Of a stretch of DNA of 45,028 bases, positions 9,279-17,010 are shown in pieces. Source of the DNA: Oscillospiraceae bacterium (GTDB lineage Bacteria; Bacillota; Clostridia; Oscillospirales; Oscillospiraceae). The notes below the pieces were generated by a model, which did no database searches, was not told the DNA's origin, and was given only the letters and a program-made list of their open reading frames with translations. The position numbers and the translations under genes were made by a program. The stretch is taken from positions 1 through 45,028 of the forward strand of contig JAFVVH010000059.1 of NCBI GenBank assembly GCA_017502285.1, read 5' to 3'. Position 1 is the stretch's first letter; each line of letters begins with the position of its first letter.

Positions 9279-10811
9279 ATGGCGCGCGCAAACCGCCCAA
9301 AATTGAACGGATATGGCGGCGTCCTGCGGATGATCGTCCCTGCGCTGAAGGGAAAGGTCCGCAAGGCGGCGCAGAATTATAAAGCCTTCCGGCGGGAGGC
9401 CCGCCTCTGGCAGGAGGATATGTACATCCGTCTGCGCCGTGCGGCATACCGCTGTCACGAGGCGCTGGCCGGCCGGAGATACGCAAGACCGGGCTCTTTC
9501 CTGTCGACTTCGGCAGTGATGGGCGTTGGTCTGATCGTGGCGACACTGTATACCACCAGCTATGCCGTCTTTGTGGATGGCGAAAATGTGGGTGCGGTGA
9601 CCGACCAGAGCACGGTGGAGCATGCGGTCTCTACCGTGGAGGCCAGGGGAAGCCGGATGCTTGGCTATGAATACACCGTGGACAACGAGATCGATTACCG
9701 CTTTGCGCTGACTCGCCGGTCCGAGCTGTCCCAGCGGCAGGATTTTGTGGATTATTTCTCCGCGAAAATGGACGAGACGGAAGAGGACGACCTGCGCTAT
9801 TACCAGATCGTTCTGGAGGGTCGGGTGCTGGGTGTTATCGACAGCAAGGCAGAATTCAATGTCCTTCTGCAGGAACTGCGGGCCGACTACGTGAATGAGA
9901 ACACGGTCTCTGCGGAGTTTGTGGAGGAGATCCAGGTCCAGCCTGTTTTGCTGGCGGACGAGGTTGTGTCTATCGACCGGATGCGGGAGATCCTGACGGA
10001 GAACACCACCGGCGAGACCACATATACCGTGGTCAGCGGCGATACCTTCAGCACCATTGCCTATCGAAACGACATGTCCATGTCCGATTTGAAGGCGCTC
10101 AACCCTGATGTAAATATCAACAAGCTGTCCATTGGACAGGTGCTCAACGTCAAGGAACTGATCCCCCGGCTGTCTGTGCGCACGGTGGAGCATGTGACCT
10201 ATACCGAGCCCATCCCCTGCCCGGTCCAGACCAAAGAGGATGCAAGCATTTATGTGGGCACCTCCAAGATCATCACCAAGGGCGAAGAAGGCGAGGCAGA
10301 GGTGACGGCTGATGTGGTCCGGATCAACGGCGTGGAGAAGGAGCGGAATGTGCTGGAATCCAGAACGCTGGTAGAGCCCACCACAACCATCAAGGCCGTG
10401 GGCACTAAGCCAAAGCCCAAAACCGCCTCCAACGGCTACTATAAGTGGCCCTGTTCCGGCAAGATCACCTCTTACTTTGGCTACCGCCGCATTTTTGGTT
10501 CCCGGAGTTACCACTCCGGTATCGACATCGCCGCGCCCAAGGGAACGGCGGTCAAGGCCGCCGACGGCGGCAAGGTCACCTTCTCCGGCTATAAGGGCAA
10601 CTACGGCTATCTGGTCATCGTGACCCACGACAACGGCACTCAGACCTATTATGGACATAACTCCAGCAATTTGGTGTCCGCCGGACAACGGGTGTATCAG
10701 GGTCAGACCATTGCCCGGGTGGGCAGTACCGGCCGATCAACCGGAAATCATTGCCATTTCGAGGTCCGCATCCGCGGTTCCTCCGTCAACCCCCTGAATT
10801 ATCTCCCCTGA
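9279..10811 (+). CDS. Membrane-anchored LysM-G5-M23 cell-wall endopeptidase
   Basis: The 510-residue protein has a basic cytoplasmic N-terminus (1-72), one membrane segment (about 74-97), then an extracellular part. A LysM domain lies at about 248-292 (TYTVVSGDTFSTIA), a G5-like domain at about 300-376, and a C-terminal M23 domain from about 390. Zinc and catalytic residues are present: His412 and Asp416 in HSGID, and HCH at 491-493. M23 enzymes cut peptide cross-links in peptidoglycan. The ATG at 9279 follows AAGGAGGTGG. LysM-G5-M23 proteins are common in Clostridia, so the design is not new. The gene is monocistronic. Confidence 0.93.
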   Translation: MARANRPKLNGYGGVLRMIVPALKGKVRKAAQNYKAFRREARLWQEDMYIRLRRAAYRCHEALAGRRYARPGSFLSTSAVMGVGLIVATLYTTSYAVFVDGENVGAVTDQSTVEHAVSTVEARGSRMLGYEYTVDNEIDYRFALTRRSELSQRQDFVDYFSAKMDETEEDDLRYYQIVLEGRVLGVIDSKAEFNVLLQELRADYVNENTVSAEFVEEIQVQPVLLADEVVSIDRMREILTENTTGETTYTVVSGDTFSTIAYRNDMSMSDLKALNPDVNINKLSIGQVLNVKELIPRLSVRTVEHVTYTEPIPCPVQTKEDASIYVGTSKIITKGEEGEAEVTADVVRINGVEKERNVLESRTLVEPTTTIKAVGTKPKPKTASNGYYKWPCSGKITSYFGYRRIFGSRSYHSGIDIAAPKGTAVKAADGGKVTFSGYKGNYGYLVIVTHDNGTQTYYGHNSSNLVSAGQRVYQGQTIARVGSTGRSTGNHCHFEVRIRGSSVNPLNYLP

Positions 10812-10821
10812 CAAAGCAACG

Positions 10822-10856
10822 GCCCCCGGCCCTTTGGGCCGGGGGCTTAAATTATC
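10822..10856 (+). terminator. Terminator of the M23 peptidase gene
   Basis: An 11-bp perfect G/C stem (10822-10832 with 10836-10846) with a TTT loop, followed by TTAAATTATCTTC; the T-tract is interrupted. Confidence 0.75.
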
Positions 10857-10875
10857 TTCACCCGGCCCCTTCGCA

Positions 10876-10904
10876 TTGACATCAGAAGGAAAAGAGGATA
10901 CAAT
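10876..10904 (+). promoter_or_regulatory. Promoter of degV
   Basis: TTGACA (10876-10881), a 17-base spacer and TACAAT (10899-10904), 35 bp before the start codon. Confidence 0.85.
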
Positions 10905-10938
10905 AAACATTACTCGTATTTGATCAGGAGGACGGATC

Positions 10939-11796
10939 ATGGAGCGAATCGCGGTGATGACCGACACCAACAGCGGCATGACGCCGGAGGAGGCCCGTCA
11001 GGTGGGCGTTGCTCTGCTGGCCATGCCCTTTACTGTGGACGGTCGGGCCTGCTTTGAACATTTGGATATTTCACACAGAGAGTTCTACGCCATCCAGGCT
11101 CAGGGGGCGCAGATCACATCTTCCCAGCCCGCCCCTGCGGACCTTCTGTCCATGTGGGACGAGCTTTTGGAAAGCAACGATACCATTATCTACATTCCCA
11201 TGACCAGCGGCTTGAGCGGTTCCTGTGCCACAGCCTGCGCCCTTGCTCAGGACTATGACGGCCGGGTGCTGGTGGTGGATAACCGCCGCATTTCCGTATC
11301 GCTGAAGCAGGCGGTGCTGGAGGCCGTGCATCTGCGGGACGCGGGAAAAACAGCCGCAGAAATTGCCGCGCGGCTGGAGGAAAAGGCGCTGGAGTCCCAC
11401 ATTTATATCACGGTGGAGGACCTGAGCCACCTGAAAAAGAGCGGCCGCATCACCCCTGCCGTGGCCGCGGTGGGTACGGTACTGAACATCAAGCCGGTGA
11501 TGAAGATACTGGACGGAAAGCTGGACATGCACCGCAAGGTACGGGGCATGAAGCAGGCCTGCCAGACCATGCTGGAAGCTGTCCGAGCCGACCTTGAGGG
11601 CGAGTTTGCCGGAAAGAAGGTTATCGTGGCCGCCGCCTACTCCGGAGATGAAGAACAGGGCCGGGAATGGGCGGAAGTGGTCCGAAAGGAATTTGCCGGG
11701 TATCCCTTTATGTGCGACCCTTTGCCCCTGAGCATTGGCTGTCATGTGGGCGAAGGTGCGTTGGGCGCGGCTGTGTTTGCAGACTATGATATGTAA
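10939..11796 (+). CDS. DegV-family fatty-acid-binding protein
   Basis: This 285-residue protein has DegV features: the opening IAVMTDTNSGMTPEEARQ, a YIPMTSGLSGSC segment near residue 91 that matches the lipid-carboxylate-binding serine region, and HLKKSGRI near 159. DegV/FakB proteins bind a fatty acid and hand it to the FakA kinase for phosphorylation and phospholipid synthesis. No fakA is nearby, so the link to fatty-acid use rests on family knowledge. AGGAGG at 10927-10932 sets the ATG at 10939. Single gene with its own promoter and terminator. Confidence 0.92.
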   Translation: MERIAVMTDTNSGMTPEEARQVGVALLAMPFTVDGRACFEHLDISHREFYAIQAQGAQITSSQPAPADLLSMWDELLESNDTIIYIPMTSGLSGSCATACALAQDYDGRVLVVDNRRISVSLKQAVLEAVHLRDAGKTAAEIAARLEEKALESHIYITVEDLSHLKKSGRITPAVAAVGTVLNIKPVMKILDGKLDMHRKVRGMKQACQTMLEAVRADLEGEFAGKKVIVAAAYSGDEEQGREWAEVVRKEFAGYPFMCDPLPLSIGCHVGEGALGAAVFADYDM

Positions 11797-11800
11797 AAAA

Positions 11801-11832
11801 CATCCCAAACCATTACGGTTTGGGATGTTTTT
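11801..11832. terminator. Bidirectional terminator between degV and yihY
   Basis: An 11-bp perfect stem (11801-11811 with 11817-11827) flanked by A and T runs. The stop codon of the convergent yihY gene lies in the loop. Confidence 0.9.
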
Positions 11833-12655
11833 GTGTCCGGATATGCAGAAATACCGCGCCCAGCAGTAAAATCGTGCCGCACAGGTAAAGCCACAGCAGC
11901 AGGATGATAATGGAGGCCAGTGAGCCGTACAGCAGGGAGTACCGGGAGGACAAACCGATAAACCAGGAAAAGAGCACCGATGCGCCCACCAGCGACCCGG
12001 AGCACAGCAGGGAGCTGACCAGCATGGACGGCAGATGAACGTACTGCTTTGGAGTGCCCAGCCGGTACAGGGCCAGCACCAGAAGCATCACAAAGCAAAA
12101 CAGCAGAAGGTAGCGCAGCCACCGCCACAGCCGGGACAAGGCGGAAAAATGCAAGATTGCCGCAAGCGAACCGGGCAGCACACCATCCAACCAGTGCAAG
12201 AACCAGTTTCCGGTGAAGATGACCAGCACCGACAGATATACCGTCACCAGAAACAGAGCAGAAAACAGCGCGCTGATCAGGATGCGGCGCAGACCGGTGT
12301 CCCGGGGATGGCCATACAGCTCGTCCATGGTGTCCAGCAGCACCCGCAGAGCGGCGGAGGCGGACAGAACGATGGCGGGCACAGCCGCATACAGCAGGGT
12401 CGGGGAGTGGGTCAGGGCTGCGTAATTGACATAGTCACTCAAAAGCTCCAGTGCTGCCCGGGGCAGCACGCGCTCCAAAGAGAGCAGGAAAGCCTGCACA
12501 TCCACGTGGGCAAGACCCACCAGTGCGGTGGTGCACAGCAGTAGGGGAAAAATGGACAGCACGAAGAAATAGGCCAGCGCCCCCGCCGCCCGGGGCACGT
12601 TGTGCTGGGAATAGTGCCGGTGCATCTCTTTTATGAAAGAAAACACAGTACGCAC
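11813..12655 (-). CDS. YihY/virulence factor BrkB family membrane protein
   Basis: This protein of about 280 residues has around six hydrophobic membrane segments and the family opening HYSQHNVPRAAGALAYFFVLSIFPLLL. The C-terminal segment YGSLASIIILLLWLYLCGTILLLGA is typical of YihY/YfkH/BrkB. These are integral membrane proteins of uncertain role, once mislabelled RNase BN. The frame opens at a GTG at 12664, but GGGAGG abuts that codon; the in-frame GTG at 12655 has the right 8-base spacing and is chosen. The two starts differ by three residues. Confidence 0.88.
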   Translation of the reverse strand: MRTVFSFIKEMHRHYSQHNVPRAAGALAYFFVLSIFPLLLCTTALVGLAHVDVQAFLLSLERVLPRAALELLSDYVNYAALTHSPTLLYAAVPAIVLSASAALRVLLDTMDELYGHPRDTGLRRILISALFSALFLVTVYLSVLVIFTGNWFLHWLDGVLPGSLAAILHFSALSRLWRWLRYLLLFCFVMLLVLALYRLGTPKQYVHLPSMLVSSLLCSGSLVGASVLFSWFIGLSSRYSLLYGSLASIIILLLWLYLCGTILLLGAVFLHIRTQKHPKP

Positions 12656-12699
12656 AGCGGCCACCTCCCTTTCTCTTAGTTTACCACGCTGGCAGATAT

Positions 12700-12734
12700 A
12701 AAAACAGAAAAACCCGTCTGCAAAGCAGACGGGT
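12700..12734 (-). terminator. Terminator of rpsT
   Basis: A 10-bp stem formed by 12712-12721 and 12725-12734, followed on the minus strand by TTTTTCTGTTTTT. Confidence 0.9.
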
Positions 12735-12752
12735 CTTGTCCGATCAGATCAC

Positions 12753-13016
12753 TTAGCCCAGCTTGTTCAGCTTCAGGGTCAGAGCGCTCTTCTTGTTAGC
12801 GGCATTGTTCTTGTGCAGCAGCCCCTTGGCAGCGGCCTGATCCACCGCCTTGACGGCCACCTTGTAAGCGACATCGGCCTCGCTGCGGTTGCCTTCCGCC
12901 ACCGCGGCGTCAAACTTCTTGATCTCGGTCTTCAGCGCGGACTTCGCGGCCTTGTTCTGCGCGGCCTTGGTCTGGTTGACCAGCACACGCTTCTTGGCAG
13001 ACTTAATATTCGGCAA
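12753..13016 (-). CDS. rpsT: 30S ribosomal protein S20
   Basis: The protein PNIKSAKKRVLVNQTKAAQNKAAKS and onward is S20, an early 16S rRNA binder, about 87 residues. The open frame starts at a GTG (13025), giving three extra residues, but the S20 start lines up with a TTG at 13016. That TTG has AGGAGG seven bases upstream, and S20 normally starts MPNIKSAKKR. I therefore annotate a TTG start. E. coli rpsT also starts with UUG, which matters for its autoregulation; a similar role here is inference. Promoter and terminator are both visible, so this is a single-gene unit. Confidence 0.96.
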   Translation of the reverse strand: MPNIKSAKKRVLVNQTKAAQNKAAKSALKTEIKKFDAAVAEGNRSEADVAYKVAVKAVDQAAAKGLLHKNNAANKKSALTLKLNKLG

Positions 13017-13075
13017 ACCAAACACCTCCTCCGAATGATTTCAAAATTGTGCACAGTACGCCTGTGCAGATATGT

Positions 13076-13104
13076 ATTTTAACACCCTGCCCGGAAAAAA
13101 TCAA
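13076..13104 (-). promoter_or_regulatory. Promoter of rpsT
   Basis: On the minus strand TTGATT (13104-13099) and TAAAAT (13081-13076) are 17 bases apart, giving a leader of roughly 50 nt. Confidence 0.7.
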
Positions 13105-13170
13105 CTGTTTTTTTGCTTTTTTTCAAAGAATTTGGATAGTTTTTTCTTCAGCGCAAAAAATAGGGGCAAA

Positions 13171-13185
13171 TAGCGCAAAGCGCTA
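13171..13185. repeat. Inverted repeat upstream of gpr
   Basis: TAGCGC (13171-13176), AAA, GCGCTA (13180-13185) form a perfect dyad. TACAAT at 13184-13189 overlaps its edge, so it might be an operator, but no good -35 is seen and forespore sigma-factor elements are not clear. Confidence 0.4.
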
Positions 13186-13215
13186 CAATATCTTGGGTTT
13201 GGAGGAATGACAACA

Positions 13216-14109
13216 ATGTGGAAACAGCACACCGATCTGGCGGTGGAGGCCAAAGAACTGTGGCAGCAATCGGCCAGCGAGCAGACAAAGCTGGAGGGGG
13301 TGCAGGCGCGCAGCGGAAGCCGGGAGGGCTTTGAAGTGGATACGGTGCAGGTGTTGGACGAACGGGGAGAGCAGGCACTGGACAAGCCGGTTGGCACCTA
13401 TATCACCATCACGCTGGACGGACTGAAGCAGCGGGAGGAGGATGCCTTTGGCCGGGCGGCCCGGGCCATTGCGCAGGAACTGAAAGGGCTGCTGGGCGGC
13501 CTGCCCGCTGATGCTCCTGTGCTGGTGGCGGGGCTGGGCAATCGGGCTATCACTCCGGATGCCATCGGGCCGCTGGTCCATGAGTATACCATGGTCACTC
13601 GACATCTGGTGGAGCAGGTGCCGGAGCATTTCGGCGCGTTTCGCCCGGTGGCATCCCTGTCCGCCGGGGTGCTGGGCACCACGGGGGTGGAAAGCGGCAG
13701 CCTCATCCGGGCGGTGTGCGATGAGATCAAGCCCGCCTGCGTCATTGCGGTGGACGCACTGGCCTCCCGGTCTTTGCACCGGGTGTGCCGCACGGTACAG
13801 CTGGCGGATACGGGCATCGTGCCCGGCTCCGGGGTGGGCAACCACCGCAAGGTGCTGAACAAAGAGACTCTTGGGATCCCGGTCATCGCCGTGGGCGTGC
13901 CCACGGTGGTGGACGGAGCCACCCTTGCCATGGACCTGTTGGGGCAGGAGGAACTGCCAAAGCTCGCGCAGGGTGTAGAAAACCTGATGGTCACACCCCG
14001 GGACATTGACGCGCAGGTGGCCGATCTGTCCAAGGTCATCGGGTTTGGCATTGATCTTGCCCTCCACGAAGGATTGAGCGTGGAGGATGTGGAGCTGTTT
14101 TTGAGTTGA
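13216..14109 (+). CDS. gpr: GPR endopeptidase (germination protease)
   Basis: The roughly 297-residue protein starts WKQHTDLAVEAKELW, matching the TDLAVE motif at the zymogen processing region of peptidase family A25. Also visible are VLVAGLGNRAITPDAIGP and the DALASRS segment. GPR degrades small acid-soluble spore proteins during germination, so this marks the organism as spore-forming. Of two nearby ATGs, 13216 is preferred because GGAGGA at 13201-13206 sits nine bases before it but touches the ATG at 13207. The prosequence is short, as in clostridial GPRs. Confidence 0.95.
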   Translation: MWKQHTDLAVEAKELWQQSASEQTKLEGVQARSGSREGFEVDTVQVLDERGEQALDKPVGTYITITLDGLKQREEDAFGRAARAIAQELKGLLGGLPADAPVLVAGLGNRAITPDAIGPLVHEYTMVTRHLVEQVPEHFGAFRPVASLSAGVLGTTGVESGSLIRAVCDEIKPACVIAVDALASRSLHRVCRTVQLADTGIVPGSGVGNHRKVLNKETLGIPVIAVGVPTVVDGATLAMDLLGQEELPKLAQGVENLMVTPRDIDAQVADLSKVIGFGIDLALHEGLSVEDVELFLS

Positions 14110-14118
14110 AAAGAAAAC

Positions 14119-14152
14119 AAAACCCGGCGGCATTTCTGCCGCCGGGTTTTTG
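14119..14152. terminator. Bidirectional terminator between gpr and the symporter gene
   Basis: A 13-bp perfect stem (14119-14131 with 14138-14150), A-run on one side and T-run on the other, between convergent genes. Confidence 0.92.
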
Positions 14153-14160
14153 GATTTGGA

Positions 14161-15351
14161 TTACAGGTCAACAGTCGCGATGGTTTCTTCCTTGATGTTG
14201 TGCTTTTTGGCGTAGCCGGTGAGCATCAGGGTCAGAGCACCGTCGCCGGTGACGTTGCAGGCGGTGCCGAAGGAGTCCTGCAGGGCGAAGATGGTCAGCA
14301 TCAGGCCGGTGCCCGCCTGATCAAAGCCCAGCACGGACATGATCAGACCCAGAGAGGCCATCACCGTGCCGCCAGGCACGCCGGGGGCGCCGATGGCGAA
14401 CACGCCCAGCAGCAGGCAGAACAGGATCATGGAGGACAGGGAGGGCAGCTGGCCGTACAGGATCTTGGACACCACCATGACGAAGAACACCTCAGTCAGC
14501 ACGGAGCCGCACAGGTGGATGTTGGCGAACAGGGGGATGCCGAAGTCCACCATATCCTTGCGCAGGGTCTTGGACTTGTGGGCGCAGGTCAGAGCCACGG
14601 ACAGGGTGGCGGCGGAGCTCATAGTGCCCACGGCGGTGATGTAGGCGGGGCCGTAGTGCTTGATGACCTCCAAGGGGTTTTTGCCGGTGTAGAGGCCAGC
14701 CGCGCCGTACAGTACGCCCATCCAGATGTAGTGGCCGATCATAACGATCACGATGACGATCAGGAACACGGGCAGCTGGCCGGTGATGGTGCCGTCATAG
14801 GCCAGACCGGCGAAGGTGCAGCCGATGAAGAAGGGCAGCACGGGAATGACGATCTTAGACACGATCTGCAGCACGATCTTCTGAATCTCGTCCAGCAGGG
14901 CGATCATGGTCTTGGCCTTGGTCCACACGGCGGAGAGGCCAACCAGCACGGAGAAGACCAGCGCGCTCATCACGGGCATGATCTGGGGGATGTCCAGCTG
15001 GAAGGCCACGGCGGGCAGTTCCTTCAGCCCATCCACGTTGCTGGCGATGTTCAGGCCGGGGATGATGGCATAGCCAGCACCCATGGACATGAAGGCGGCC
15101 AGAATGGAGGAGACGTAGGCCAGAATCAGAGCCACGGTAAGCATCCGGCTGGCGCTGGAGCCCAGCTTGGTGATGGAGGGGGCGATAAAGCCGATGATGA
15201 TCAGGGGCACGCAGAAGGTGATGAGCTGACCCATGATGTACTTGGCGGTGACGATGACGGTCATCAGCCCCTCAGGAGCAAACAGACCCACTGCCATGCC
15301 GACCAGCAGGCCGATGAGCAGCTTTGCGGGGAGACTTTTCAGGAATTTCAT
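14161..15351 (-). CDS. Dicarboxylate/amino acid:cation symporter (DAACS family)
   Basis: This 396-residue polytopic membrane protein carries DAACS signatures: a serine-rich re-entrant loop in GTMSSAATLSVALTC and a second loop in GAPGVPGGTVMASLGL. Relatives (GltP, DctA, SstT) import glutamate, C4-dicarboxylates or serine/threonine with Na+ or H+; the exact substrate cannot be read. The frame is open to 15405, but ATG 15351 follows GAGGAGG and starts MKFLKSLPAK. It neighbours malic enzyme and lies 2.6 kb from the citrate-lyase operon, so it is a possible carboxylate importer for this block, although it has its own promoter. Confidence 0.9.
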   Translation of the reverse strand: MKFLKSLPAKLLIGLLVGMAVGLFAPEGLMTVIVTAKYIMGQLITFCVPLIIIGFIAPSITKLGSSASRMLTVALILAYVSSILAAFMSMGAGYAIIPGLNIASNVDGLKELPAVAFQLDIPQIMPVMSALVFSVLVGLSAVWTKAKTMIALLDEIQKIVLQIVSKIVIPVLPFFIGCTFAGLAYDGTITGQLPVFLIVIVIVMIGHYIWMGVLYGAAGLYTGKNPLEVIKHYGPAYITAVGTMSSAATLSVALTCAHKSKTLRKDMVDFGIPLFANIHLCGSVLTEVFFVMVVSKILYGQLPSLSSMILFCLLLGVFAIGAPGVPGGTVMASLGLIMSVLGFDQAGTGLMLTIFALQDSFGTACNVTGDGALTLMLTGYAKKHNIKEETIATVDL

Positions 15352-15417
15352 GGATATTCCTCCTCTTTGATGATCTTCTCTGTTTCTTGTGGGGCAAAGG
15401 CCCATACAATTAACTAT

Positions 15418-15446
15418 AGTATACTAAAGTGTCGGGCAATATGCAA
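15418..15446 (-). promoter_or_regulatory. Promoter of the DAACS symporter gene
   Basis: On the minus strand TTGCAT (15446-15441) and TATACT (15423-15418) are 17 bases apart, about 67 bp before the start codon. Confidence 0.75.
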
Positions 15447-15468
15447 CTGCTTTTGCCCGGGGAATAAA

Positions 15469-15498
15469 GCAAAAAGCCGCCCAAGGGCGGCTTTTTGC
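15469..15498 (-). terminator. Terminator of the malic enzyme gene
   Basis: A 14-bp perfect stem (15469-15482 with 15485-15498), with AAAAA/TTTTT runs inside the stem. It separates malic enzyme from the symporter. Confidence 0.88.
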
Positions 15499-15509
15499 TA
15501 TCATAACGA

Positions 15510-16682
15510 TCAAATCCGGGCCACGCCGGTCTTCCGGGCGGCGTCTGCCACGGCGGCAGCCACGGCGGGACCCACACGGGGATCGAAGGCCTTGGGGATG
15601 ATGTACTCGGCGGACAGCTCGTCCTCGGAAATGAGGTCGGCCAGGGCATGGGCAGCGGCCATCTTCATCTCCTCGTTGATGTCGCTGGCGCGCACGTCGA
15701 AGGTGCCACGAAACAGGCCGGGGAACACAAGCACATTGTTGATCTGGTTGGGGAAATCACTGCGGCCGGTGGAAATGATTTTGGCGCCGCCGGCTCTGGC
15801 CTCGTCAGGGAAAATCTCGGGCGTGGGATTGGCGCAGGCGAAGATGATGGCATCCCGGTTCATGGCGGAAACCATTTCACGAGTCACAATACCGGGGGCG
15901 GAGGTGCCGATAAACACGTCGGCACCCACAAGCTTTTCTGCCAGAGTGCCGGGGGTCTGGTCGGGATTGGTGCGCACGGCCATCTCCGCCTGTGCCCAGT
16001 TCATGCCGGGAGCCTGAGCATACAAAGCACCTTGTCTGTCGCACATGGTAATGTTTTTGAAGCCGGCAGCCAGCAGCATTTTCACGATGGCGATGCCTGC
16101 GGCGCCCGCACCCACGGTGACGATCTTTACAGTTTCCTTTTTCTTTCCGACAACTTTCAGCGCATTGATCAGACCAGCCAGAACGACGACGGCGGTGCCG
16201 TGTTGGTCGTCGTGGAAGATGGGGATGTCGCACTTTTCCTTCAGCTTGCGCTCGATTTCAAAACAGCGGGGGGCGGCGATGTCCTCCAGATTGATGCCGC
16301 CGAAAGAGCCGGATATGTTGTAAACAGTCTGGACAAACTCGTCCACATTCTGGGTCTTGACACACAGGGGGAAGGCATCTACGTTGGCGAAGGACTTGAA
16401 CAGTACGCACTTGCCTTCCATGACGGGCATACCGGCCTCCGGGCCGATGTTGCCCAGCCCCAGAACAGCGGAGCCGTCGGTAATGACTGCGCACAGGTTG
16501 TGGCGGCGGGTCAGTTCATAGCTTTTGTTGATGTCCTCCTGAATGGCCAGACAGGGCTGGGCCACACCAGGGGTATAGGCAAGGGACAGGTCGTCCTTGG
16601 TGGCTACGGGGACGGTGGCGACCACTTCGATCTTTCCCTTCCATTCGCCGTGCAGGCGCAAAGACTCTTTTGCGTAATCCAT
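15510..16682 (-). CDS. NAD(P)-dependent malic enzyme
   Basis: The 390-residue protein is a short bacterial malic enzyme, converting malate to pyruvate and CO2 with NAD(P)+ reduction. Visible motifs are LAYTPGVA with the catalytic tyrosine, the metal-binding LEDIAAPRCFEIE, FHDDQHGTAVV, and the nucleotide loop VGAGAAGIA. The ATG at 16682 follows AAGGAG at eight bases. It has a consensus promoter and its own terminator. If the citrate-lyase operon makes oxaloacetate, malate and malic enzyme would be one route to pyruvate, but this link is inference. Confidence 0.95.
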   Translation of the reverse strand: MDYAKESLRLHGEWKGKIEVVATVPVATKDDLSLAYTPGVAQPCLAIQEDINKSYELTRRHNLCAVITDGSAVLGLGNIGPEAGMPVMEGKCVLFKSFANVDAFPLCVKTQNVDEFVQTVYNISGSFGGINLEDIAAPRCFEIERKLKEKCDIPIFHDDQHGTAVVVLAGLINALKVVGKKKETVKIVTVGAGAAGIAIVKMLLAAGFKNITMCDRQGALYAQAPGMNWAQAEMAVRTNPDQTPGTLAEKLVGADVFIGTSAPGIVTREMVSAMNRDAIIFACANPTPEIFPDEARAGGAKIISTGRSDFPNQINNVLVFPGLFRGTFDVRASDINEEMKMAAAHALADLISEDELSAEYIIPKAFDPRVGPAVAAAVADAARKTGVARI

Positions 16683-16711
16683 AAGTGAAACTCCTTTTTG
16701 CCGTTTGTACC

Positions 16712-16740
16712 ATTTTATTCCTTATGATACGAACTGTCAA
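16712..16740 (-). promoter_or_regulatory. Promoter of the malic enzyme gene
   Basis: On the minus strand a perfect TTGACA (16740-16735), a 17-base spacer and TAAAAT (16717-16712), 30 bp before the start codon. Confidence 0.85.
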
Positions 16741-16781
16741 CGCAGGACAGGGGAATGAAGATGGAAAAACGCAAATGACGC

Positions 16782-16834
16782 TTGAACAAATAATATAGGA
16801 GCGAGTATAATAACCGAAAAGCGGTTATTATACT
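16782..16834 (+). promoter_or_regulatory. Promoter-like elements with a 13-bp inverted repeat
   Basis: AGTATAATAACCG (16804-16816) and its exact complement (16822-16834) flank five bases. The left arm holds TATAAT at 16806-16811, with TTGAAC at 16782-16787 eighteen bases upstream. The right arm holds TATAAT on the other strand. The following TTTAATTTC is also compatible with a weak terminator. The target gene may be the DUF1932 gene, and a repressor site overlapping the -10 is one reading. Confidence 0.5.
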
Positions 16835-16886
16835 TTAATTTCAGTCATTTTTCTCGCCTCCTGCGGAGGCAACCGAAAAAGATGAC

Positions 16887-16925
16887 ACATTATACCATTG
16901 TGCCTGCGGCTTCATGGTATAATGT
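16887..16925 (+). promoter_or_regulatory. Extended -10 elements in a 12-bp inverted repeat
   Basis: ACATTATACCAT (16887-16898) and ATGGTATAATGT (16914-16925) are perfect complements around 15 bases. The right arm contains TGG-TATAAT, an extended -10, reading toward the DUF1932 gene 86 bp downstream. The left arm carries the same element on the other strand, reading toward malic enzyme. With the repeat at 16804-16834 this makes an unusually symmetric control region. Confidence 0.5.
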
Positions 16926-16927
16926 GA

Positions 16928-17008
16928 AAAGAATTGCCTGAATTTTTGAGCGCAGACCCCAACGGCATCACCGACGATCCCATGCAGGACATCATAGGGG
17001 AGGACTGA
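16928..17008 (+). pseudogene. Possible C-terminal ORF remnant before DUF1932 gene
   Basis: A 26-codon open stretch ends at TGA 17006-17008 and reads ...ADPNGITDDPMQDIIGED, which looks like an acidic protein tail. It has no plausible start. The TGA lies two bases before the DUF1932 ATG, as if the two genes were once coupled. It may be the tail of a deleted gene, or chance. Confidence 0.25.
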
Positions 17009-17010
17009 AT

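Noticed and set aside
9279-10811. The LysM-G5-M23 protein as a novel domain fusion
   Set aside because: This domain order is familiar in Clostridia and needs no new explanation.
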